Positions 55,195 to 62,171 of a stretch of 64,000 nt of DNA are shown piece after piece. Source of the DNA: Aminobacter aminovorans (GTDB lineage: Bacteria; Pseudomonadota; Alphaproteobacteria; Rhizobiales; Rhizobiaceae); contig NZ_UFSM01000001.1 of the NCBI RefSeq assembly GCF_900445235.1, forward strand, positions 3,921,501 through 3,985,500, given 5' to 3'. The notes beneath the pieces were generated by a model. That model saw only the letters and a program-made list of their open reading frames with translations, did no database searches and was not told the origin of the DNA. How positions within the stretch are numbered: position 1 is the stretch's first letter; every line of letters starts with the position of its first letter. The position numbers were made by a program, and so were the translations under genes.

Positions 55195-57315
55195 ATGGGC
55201 CTGTTTATCGAACTGTTGATTGACCCTGCACGGATGACCTTCATGGCATTTCTGTTGGCGACCGCTCTCGAACTCAAGAACAGGACTGCCTCAACGATCT
55301 GTCTCGGGGCGATCGTGTTTGCGGTCCTGATGCCCTTGGTATTCAGGCCGACCGAGGCTCCCGGCAAGCACATAGCGTTGGGCCTGATCGCGAACCTGCT
55401 TCTGCTCGCGATCTTCTACCGTTTTCATACCCTGGTGTTGCGCCGCCTTGACCAAGGTTCAAACCGACTACTCATGGAACTGTTCGATCTGTTTCGCAGC
55501 AGAAAAGCCCTCAGTGAGCGCGCACTCCTCGCGGAGGCCCGCGCCAGAAGCCAAAACCGCGCTTTGCTGCGCTCGGCCATCTCCACGATCGGTGGCGAGC
55601 GGATAGCCGCCGGGTCCGATACCCAGCTTGCGGCGCGCTCGGCGTCGCTGCTGACCAGGCACGTCATGACGCCCGGCTCGGCCGACGACGGTGCCGAGCG
55701 CTTGCTGGCGGGCATGTTCGCCCAGATCGCCGCCGCACATTTCTCGCGCAAGATCGGTACGAATTTCGACAGTGCCGTCGCGCAGGCGGTGCTCGAAATC
55801 ACCGACATCGCCGATCGGCATGAGCTCGGCAACATCATCGGCATTTACTATGAGCTGTGCGCGGAAAATAACGAACTGACCGCAACAGTCAGGCAATTCT
55901 TTGCCGACTGGATGGCTGATCCAACGCAGGAAAAGCTGGATCGCTTGGGCAGCCTGCGTCTCCTGCTCATCAGGCTGATGACCGATGACGGACTCGGCGA
56001 TTTTCAGAAAACGACAGGCTCGCCTTCATCACCACCAGCGCAGCGCCTCATCCTGTTGGTGGATTGGCACAATCGTCCAGCGGTCATCGGTGAAGCCGGA
56101 GCGTTGGCCATGCTCAAGCCCAATTCGCCTTGGGTGGAGGTCAACTTCAGGGATGTGTTGTGGACCGCTCGAAAGCTCCGCGGACCAGGCTGGCGCGGAC
56201 ACTTCAGGAGCTTCGGCGAACTCAACCCGCCGACGCACTTGCTTGACCAGATTTCGCGTCCACCCCGACAGCGGGAACCGATCGTCCGGTCAGCTGCAGC
56301 GCCCGCCTCGGCGCCATCGCCTGCGCTTCCCACCGGCACATCGGGGGAATCCGGATGTGCCGCACCACCTCCGGACACGACGCTCGATGAGCGCCCCATC
56401 CTTTTGGTGAATTGGGACAACCGTCCAGCGATCATCAGCGGAGGCGGAGCATTCGCCATGCTCGAGCCCAGTTCCCCGTGGGTAGAGGTGGACTTCAGAG
56501 ATGTGTTGTGGACTTCCGACATGCTCACTGAAGCGGCATGGCGCGAACGCTTCAAGAGCTTCGGCGAACTGAACCCGCCGACGCACTTGCTCGACCAGGT
56601 TTCGCCTTCACCCCGAGCGCAGGAACCGGTCGCCTCGCAAGCTCCGCCGCCCGCCGCTTCGGCGCCGCCATCGCCTGCGCTCCCGGCCGGCGCAGCCGGG
56701 GAATCCGCAAGTGCTGCACTGCCTGAAACGAAACCCTATGTACGCACCACCCAATTCATGAATTGGGACAGTCGTCCAGCGGTCATCGGTGAAGCCGGAG
56801 CATTCGCCATGCTCAAGCCCAACTCCCCTTGGGTAGAGGTAGACTTCACCAATGTGTTGTGGACCGCCGGCGTGCTCCCTCAAGCGGACTGGCGCGAACG
56901 TTTCAAAAACTTCGGCGAGCTGAACCCGCCGATGCTCGACCAGGTTTCGCCCCGAGCGCAGGAGCCGATCGTCCGGTCCGTTGCGGCGCCCTCTGCTTCG
57001 ACGCCGCCATCGCCTGCGCTCCCGGCCGGCGCAGCCGGTGAATCCGCAAGTGCTGCACCACCTGACACCAAACCCTACAAGCGCCCCACCAATTTGGTGA
57101 ATTGGGACAACCGTCCGGCGATCATTGGTGATGCAGGAGCATTTGCCATGCTCAAGCCCAACTCTTCTTGGGTAGAGGTGGACTTTTTGGATGTCTGGAG
57201 AACCGCCGACATACTCTCCGAAGAGGCCTGGCGCGAACGCTTCAAGCGCTTCGGCGAACTGAACCCGCCGATGATCGACCAGGTTTCGCCTGCAGCAGCA
57301 CGCGACATCGAATAG
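55195..57315 (+). CDS. 706-residue membrane protein with four tandem modules
   Basis: The N-terminus has two hydrophobic segments (about residues 10-25, 35-50) and a third (HIALGLIANLLLLAIFY), then a helical region of about 180 residues. From residue 288 four copies of a ~67-residue module follow: consensus W-x-RPA-I-x(3)-GAFAMLKP-x-S-WVEV-F-DV, then SE-x(2)-WRERF-x-FGELNPP. They are joined by Pro/Ala linkers. No known family. The gene is on the opposite strand from the virion genes and a fifth copy of the module lies inside one of them. Likely a moron. Confidence 0.6.
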   Translation: MGLFIELLIDPARMTFMAFLLATALELKNRTASTICLGAIVFAVLMPLVFRPTEAPGKHIALGLIANLLLLAIFYRFHTLVLRRLDQGSNRLLMELFDLFRSRKALSERALLAEARARSQNRALLRSAISTIGGERIAAGSDTQLAARSASLLTRHVMTPGSADDGAERLLAGMFAQIAAAHFSRKIGTNFDSAVAQAVLEITDIADRHELGNIIGIYYELCAENNELTATVRQFFADWMADPTQEKLDRLGSLRLLLIRLMTDDGLGDFQKTTGSPSSPPAQRLILLVDWHNRPAVIGEAGALAMLKPNSPWVEVNFRDVLWTARKLRGPGWRGHFRSFGELNPPTHLLDQISRPPRQREPIVRSAAAPASAPSPALPTGTSGESGCAAPPPDTTLDERPILLVNWDNRPAIISGGGAFAMLEPSSPWVEVDFRDVLWTSDMLTEAAWRERFKSFGELNPPTHLLDQVSPSPRAQEPVASQAPPPAASAPPSPALPAGAAGESASAALPETKPYVRTTQFMNWDSRPAVIGEAGAFAMLKPNSPWVEVDFTNVLWTAGVLPQADWRERFKNFGELNPPMLDQVSPRAQEPIVRSVAAPSASTPPSPALPAGAAGESASAAPPDTKPYKRPTNLVNWDNRPAIIGDAGAFAMLKPNSSWVEVDFLDVWRTADILSEEAWRERFKRFGELNPPMIDQVSPAAARDIE
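56056..56256 (+). repeat. Module R1
   Basis: First copy of the ~200-nt module: begins VDWHNRPAVIGEAGALAML and ends FGELNPPTHLLDQIS. Most divergent in its middle (KLRGPGWRGHF in place of SE-x-x-WRERF). Confidence 0.8.
56404..56604 (+). repeat. Module R2
   Basis: Second copy: begins VNWDNRPAIISGGGAFAML and ends FGELNPPTHLLDQVS. Confidence 0.8.
56755..56949 (+). repeat. Module R3
   Basis: Third copy: begins MNWDSRPAVIGEAGAFAML and ends FGELNPPMLDQVS, two codons shorter than R1 and R2. Confidence 0.8.
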
Positions 57316-57318
57316 AGA
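57094..57318 (+). repeat. Module R4
   Basis: Fourth copy: begins VNWDNRPAIIGDAGAFAML and ends NPPMIDQVS, then the stop codon. Similarity to R5 continues past the stop (shared GAATAGAGA and a further CTCCAGC). Confidence 0.8.
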
Positions 57319-57626
57319 TAGGCAGCTTCCATCTCCAGCGAAGGCTGCCCGCCTACCGCCATTGGCTACTGTCGGAGCCGATGCCATGTTGTTGGGCCAG
57401 CGTCCTCAGACTTCCGGTTCCGCTGGCTGCCGGCAAACTCCGCGCGGCTCCGGCATCTCCTGTTGTAAGGCCGCCGGACGTATCCACCGTTCGGCAGAGA
57501 GCCGGCGTGCGGGAATTGGGCAAAGCGGCACCCTCTTTTTCCCTCGACAGTGTCCTTCCACAGTCCAGCCCCGACATGTGTCGACATGAGTTGCGGCCAG
57601 TTGCCGTCCCCTGGAAAGCGCCGCCC
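57319..57626. other. Intergenic region between converging genes
   Basis: The first ~30 nt continue the module similarity on the minus frame (SLEMEAAYLYS, compare KLEKEEKALYS in the 1514-residue protein). The remainder holds nothing I recognise. Confidence 0.45.
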
Positions 57627-60600
57627 CTATGCGGCCAGGGTGAGCTCAGGCTCGACACCTCTGAAATCGTCCGGCAACCCGAAGCCACCCTCGATGAGCC
57701 AGCGCCAATAGGGCAGCGTCAGGAACGGCGCCATCCTGGAGCGGCGGTCGACATCACCAGGCAACATGGCGAGATCAGTTGACGAGGCGCGAGCGGGAAT
57801 GCCGAGCAACCGCGCCGCATCTGTTCCAAGCCGGAATGACGGGCCGAGCCGAGAGCCGTAGGCGTCCCGATCGGCGACACGCGCGGCGGGCCGACCTGCG
57901 TAGGCTGTCGGATCGGGCAACTGCCCGTTTGCCAATGCATGGAAGTCCGGGCCGCCCAGCTTTTCCCAGGCATTGTTGATCTCCATGCCGACCGACATGA
58001 TGCCGGAGCGGTCCAGCCCTGCGGCAATCCATGTTTCGGAATCCTCTGCAAGCTCGCGGCCCGATTCCATGGCCTCGAGCCAGCAGACCAGCATGCCAAG
58101 CGCAGACATGCCCAGCGTGCCCGAGACGAACGAGCCCGGACCGTCCTGCAGGCCGTGCATCGATGCACGCTGATTGGCGGCCAGCGCGAAGCTCGTGAAT
58201 TGTTGCAAGGCCCTGCCCTCCGGCGTGTGCGCGAACAGCGGCACATCCGCCAGGCTGCTGTCGGCCACCGTGTTGTCGACGTCCTTGTTGACGGCGGCAG
58301 TGAAGGCGCGGCGCGCTTCGTCATCGGTCCAGCGCTCGATCAGCGGGATATGGACGGTGTCTTCGACCTCGCGGTACCAAAAGAACTGAATCGCAATTCT
58401 TGTGGCCATTTCCTCGTCGATACCGACCAATTCCATGTATTTACGGTCAGGTTCGGCCAGGCCCGCGTAGCCCCGGAATCCCGGCTGTGTTACCACAAGA
58501 TTAGTGACTTGGGACCATCGTCCAGCAGTCATCGACGAAGCAGGAGCATTCGCCATGCTCAGGCCCACCTCCCCCTGGGTGGCGGTCGACTTTCTGGATG
58601 TATGGGAAACCGCCGACGTGCTCTCCGAAGCGCCCTGGCGCGAGCGCTTCAAGAGCATCGGCGAACTCAACTCGCCGATGGTGTCGCTCGACCAGGTCTC
58701 GCCTGCGGCAACCCGCGCCGCCGAATAGAGAGCCTTTTCCTCCTTCTCCAGCTTGAGGAATTCCTCGGACGTGGGATCGAGCTTTCGCGTGAGATTGTAC
58801 AGCTCTTCTCCGCGTCCGAACTTCGCGTCATGCAGGTTCGGTTCCCACAGCTGGACCTCACCCACGGTTCCATCGTCAAAGCGCAGGATGACCTTGCGGT
58901 CGAAGTAGCCGTTGGGCTTTTCCTTCCAGCCTTCATCCACAACGTCGTATCGCTCCGCCAGCTTCGCAACGACATCGTCGGCCTGGGCAGGTGTCTCGAC
59001 CACGAAGCCGGTCCGGACCACATCCGTCAGGTGAGACGCGTCGTCATATCCCTTGCGCGCAATCTTGTCTGCCGCTGTTTCCTTGTCCTTGAATCCAGGG
59101 TTTACGAAGGTTGAGCCGGTTGCCTCGGCGACTTCGTCTCCCGGAACTGCAAGGTCGGCCTGCCATTTGCCGGCGACCGCATAGAGCTCATGGAGCGACA
59201 CAGTCGGCTGCTGCGAGAAATCGCCAACGACGACCTCCCGAGCAGGCAGGGAAGCGCCATCGCTCGCCGCAAGCGCATTCTTCAGGATGCGGTTCTGAAC
59301 CAGCACCGAAGAAGCGTGCGTGTTCAAATCGGTCAGGAACGGCAGCAGCCTCATTCCAGAGAAGGTGGAGCCCATGTTGTCGACCAGCTGCTCGAAGGGC
59401 GAATTCATCGCATGGGGATCGGTCAGCCCCGCCATGGTGGCGATACGCGAGCGCAACAGGTGTTTCACCACCGCGCAAAGGAGCCTGGCATCGGCGGCCG
59501 CGAACTTGATCGCGCCGAGATTGGTGATCAGCGGCGCGATACCTTCATTCATGTACCGGCCGAGCCCGTACACCATTGCCGGCCGCACCGCATCTCCCAG
59601 CGACGAAACCAGCATGCCGGCGAGCCGGCCCATGACCTCGAACAGCCCCGCCGTCCGCAACACGCGGGCGAAGTCGGTGTGCCGGCTGTCGAGCCCGGAC
59701 TGCCCGCGCAGAAAATCGCGCATGGCAGTGGCGTCCTCGATGTCGCTGCTTTCCCGACTGATCATGTCCCGGAGTGCCTCAGCCTTGGCTGCTTCGTCCA
59801 GGTCGGATGCCTGGACCTGCTCACGCAGCTGCCGGTAATCCTCTGCCAGCCGGCTGAGCTGGCTTTGAAGTGTCGGCTTGCCCGGGCCGCCAAGGCGCCT
59901 GTCCAGCCGCGCCAATGCGATGTCGGCCGCAATGACGCGTGCAAAGCGCCGGCCGATCAATTCGATGTCGTGTTCAAGAAACTCCTCGATGAGATCCAAA
60001 TCGATGTCGAAGGGGCGTCCCTTCAGCAGTGCGTGCGTCGACATAACGATGTCATAGAACGGCATGTCCTGGTTTGCCCGACTGGCGGCCTGGGAAAAGA
60101 TGTCGTCGACGACGCCGTTCACATAGTCCGCCCGCTCCTCGGGCGACCGAAACCGATGGCTATTCGGCTTGGCCTCCGGCGCCAACTGGTCGGGCGCGTC
60201 GGGTTTCACGCCCTTGATGCGGGCGGGCTTGCCCATCTTGTCAGCCTTGAGCTCAAGCTCGGCAAGCTTTTGGTCAACCCACTGCCTCACAATGGTCTTG
60301 AAGCGGGCTTCGCCGGCTTTCAGCCGCGGGGCGTTCCCGAAGCGGGCCAGAAACAAAATAGCGCCCTGGTCGCTTACGCCAGCCGGCAGCAGCCCCGCCT
60401 TGATTGCCAGCTGCTTCAGCGGAGAAAACACTGCTTTGCGCCAGGTAACTGCGGCTTTGTGTACCGCTTCGTTGTCGCTGTTATCTGCCCGACGTATGGC
60501 CTTGCCGACGGCGATTTTGAACTCATCCCAGCTCATGTTGAAGCCGCGGACCTTGCGCGCTTCGTTGTAGATGGCGCGCATTCTGGTCAGAGCCTTGGCG

Positions 60601-62171
60601 ACCCCGGCGCGACCCCAGAATTTCACTTCACTTTCCAAGGCTATTTCGCCGTCGCCGCGCGCAATGTTTTCAACATGGGAGCCGGTTTCGACCAGGTCGG
60701 CCATGAGCGAACGATGAACGGCAGACGGACTGTCCAGGGCGCGCCGCAGCGGCCCGAGATGATCGGTGGCCGTGCCAGCCGTCCCGGCGCCCGCGGCGTT
60801 GTCGAAGTCTTTGATGGTGCCGTCCGCAGCAGTGCCCGCGACCTGTTCTTCGGCAAAGCCCGCCCTGACGTCAGCCGGCGCAACGCCGCTGTCGTCGGCC
60901 TCTGCCAAAACACGGGAGACCGTGGCCAGCGGCTTGCCGCCTACAGCGCTGTCGACGTCTTTGACGTAACCATCCGCAGCAGCTCCTGCGACCTGTTCTT
61001 CGGCAAGGCCCGCCCTGACTTCAGCCGGCACAGCCCCGCTGTCATTGGCCTCCGCCAATACACGGCCGACCGTGGCCGGCGGCCTGCCGCCCACAGCGCT
61101 GTCGACGTCTTTGACGTAACCATCCGCAGCAGTGCCCGCGACCTGTCCTTCGGCAAGGCCCGCCCTCACGTCAGCCGGTGTCACGCCGCTGTCGTCGGCC
61201 TCCGCCAATACACGGCCGACCGTGGCCAGCGGCTTGCCGCCCACAGCGTTGTCGACGTCTTTGATGTTGCCATCCGCGGCAGTGCCCGCGACCTGTTCTT
61301 CGGCAATGCCCGCCCTGACTTCAGCCGGCACAGCCCCGCTGTCGTGGGCCTCGAACAAAACACGGTCGACAGTGGCCAGCGGCTTTTCGCCCACAGCACT
61401 ATCGGCATCTTTGATGTTGCCGTCCGAGCCCGCGACCTGTTCTTCGGCAAGGCCCGCCCTGACTTCAGCCGGCACAGCCCCGCTGTCGTGGGCCTCGAAC
61501 AAAACACGGTCGACAGTGGCCAGTGCTGCCTTGCGTTGAGCCGCCGAAAAAAGTGCGCCGATACCCCCACCAAGGAGCGTGCCGAGCACCGCACCGCTGC
61601 CAATGGCAAGGATGCTTTCTTCGAGAGGCCGCGTCTGCTGTGTGGCCTGCAACGCCGTTTCGGACACGGTGGCACCGAGCGCACCGGCAAAGCCGGTCGA
61701 CAGTGCCGTGCGGGCAATGGTGCCGCCAACAGTCGCCCCACGCACCAGCGCCCCGCCCGGGAGGAGCGATGGCCAGTCGAACGCCTGAGCGCCGAATTGT
61801 GCAAATGTCGCGGTCCAGCCGCCAGCTTCGAGAATGCGGTCGTCTTCCCGCTCCATGTCGATCTGGCTTTTCATGGCTGCGTGCGCGCGCCAGTTGCGCA
61901 GCGTGGTGAAGCGTTGCCAATGCGGTTCGTAAGCCGTGCCGCGAATGTCGTTCCAGGCAGCTTCGCCGGTATAGCTCGCTTCGGGCGTCGTCCGATCAAT
62001 GCCGGCCAGCTTGTTGTTGGCGGCCGAGCCGAACGTGTTGCCGTCTCGCCATGCTGCCCCGATCACCGTCGCCGTGTCGGGATCGAGCTCCGGCTCGTCC
62101 ATCTCAGTGTAGTCGAGCGCGCGAAAGGTGCCCAGCACAGGACGCTCATCGGGATACTCAATCTGCGGCAT
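57627..62171 (-). CDS. Large polyvalent virion protein of the prophage (1514 residues)
   Basis: Very long protein typical of internal or injected virion proteins of podovirus-like phages. The N-terminal ~200 residues include Gly/Ala-rich membrane-like segments (GSGAVLGTLLGGGIGALFSAA). Residues ~214-464 are about five 50-residue repeats (unit LATVGRVLAEADDSGVTPAD). Long helical regions follow. Around residues 1024-1144 a segment resembles a RelA/SpoT-like fold (HLTDVVRTGFVVETPAQADD; VGEVQLWEP). Residues ~1157-1224 are the antisense of module R5. The C-terminal ~270 residues (GIDEEMATRIAIQFF; SGRELAEDSETWIAAGLDRS) resemble rhizobial phage virion proteins. It overlaps the upstream gene by 14 nt. 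Confidence 0.8.
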   Translation of the reverse strand: MPQIEYPDERPVLGTFRALDYTEMDEPELDPDTATVIGAAWRDGNTFGSAANNKLAGIDRTTPEASYTGEAAWNDIRGTAYEPHWQRFTTLRNWRAHAAMKSQIDMEREDDRILEAGGWTATFAQFGAQAFDWPSLLPGGALVRGATVGGTIARTALSTGFAGALGATVSETALQATQQTRPLEESILAIGSGAVLGTLLGGGIGALFSAAQRKAALATVDRVLFEAHDSGAVPAEVRAGLAEEQVAGSDGNIKDADSAVGEKPLATVDRVLFEAHDSGAVPAEVRAGIAEEQVAGTAADGNIKDVDNAVGGKPLATVGRVLAEADDSGVTPADVRAGLAEGQVAGTAADGYVKDVDSAVGGRPPATVGRVLAEANDSGAVPAEVRAGLAEEQVAGAAADGYVKDVDSAVGGKPLATVSRVLAEADDSGVAPADVRAGFAEEQVAGTAADGTIKDFDNAAGAGTAGTATDHLGPLRRALDSPSAVHRSLMADLVETGSHVENIARGDGEIALESEVKFWGRAGVAKALTRMRAIYNEARKVRGFNMSWDEFKIAVGKAIRRADNSDNEAVHKAAVTWRKAVFSPLKQLAIKAGLLPAGVSDQGAILFLARFGNAPRLKAGEARFKTIVRQWVDQKLAELELKADKMGKPARIKGVKPDAPDQLAPEAKPNSHRFRSPEERADYVNGVVDDIFSQAASRANQDMPFYDIVMSTHALLKGRPFDIDLDLIEEFLEHDIELIGRRFARVIAADIALARLDRRLGGPGKPTLQSQLSRLAEDYRQLREQVQASDLDEAAKAEALRDMISRESSDIEDATAMRDFLRGQSGLDSRHTDFARVLRTAGLFEVMGRLAGMLVSSLGDAVRPAMVYGLGRYMNEGIAPLITNLGAIKFAAADARLLCAVVKHLLRSRIATMAGLTDPHAMNSPFEQLVDNMGSTFSGMRLLPFLTDLNTHASSVLVQNRILKNALAASDGASLPAREVVVGDFSQQPTVSLHELYAVAGKWQADLAVPGDEVAEATGSTFVNPGFKDKETAADKIARKGYDDASHLTDVVRTGFVVETPAQADDVVAKLAERYDVVDEGWKEKPNGYFDRKVILRFDDGTVGEVQLWEPNLHDAKFGRGEELYNLTRKLDPTSEEFLKLEKEEKALYSAARVAAGETWSSDTIGELSSPMLLKRSRQGASESTSAVSHTSRKSTATQGEVGLSMANAPASSMTAGRWSQVTNLVVTQPGFRGYAGLAEPDRKYMELVGIDEEMATRIAIQFFWYREVEDTVHIPLIERWTDDEARRAFTAAVNKDVDNTVADSSLADVPLFAHTPEGRALQQFTSFALAANQRASMHGLQDGPGSFVSGTLGMSALGMLVCWLEAMESGRELAEDSETWIAAGLDRSGIMSVGMEINNAWEKLGGPDFHALANGQLPDPTAYAGRPAARVADRDAYGSRLGPSFRLGTDAARLLGIPARASSTDLAMLPGDVDRRSRMAPFLTLPYWRWLIEGGFGLPDDFRGVEPELTLAA
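58501..58701 (+). repeat. Module R5, antisense inside the virion gene
   Basis: Fifth copy of the module on the plus strand: begins VTWDHRPAVIDEAGAFAML and ends SPMVSLDQVS, with a plus-frame stop at 58726-58728. The minus-strand virion frame passes through it without interruption. In this phase the third codon positions of both strands face each other. Confidence 0.85.
60780..61530 (-). repeat. Five 144-150-nt tandem repeats in the virion gene
   Basis: The unit encodes LATVGRVLAEADDSGVTPAD followed by VRAGLAEEQVAG and a DGxIKDxDxAVG end. Units are 48 or 50 residues and differ by a few substitutions each. They follow directly after a hydrophobic N-terminal region. Confidence 0.85.
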
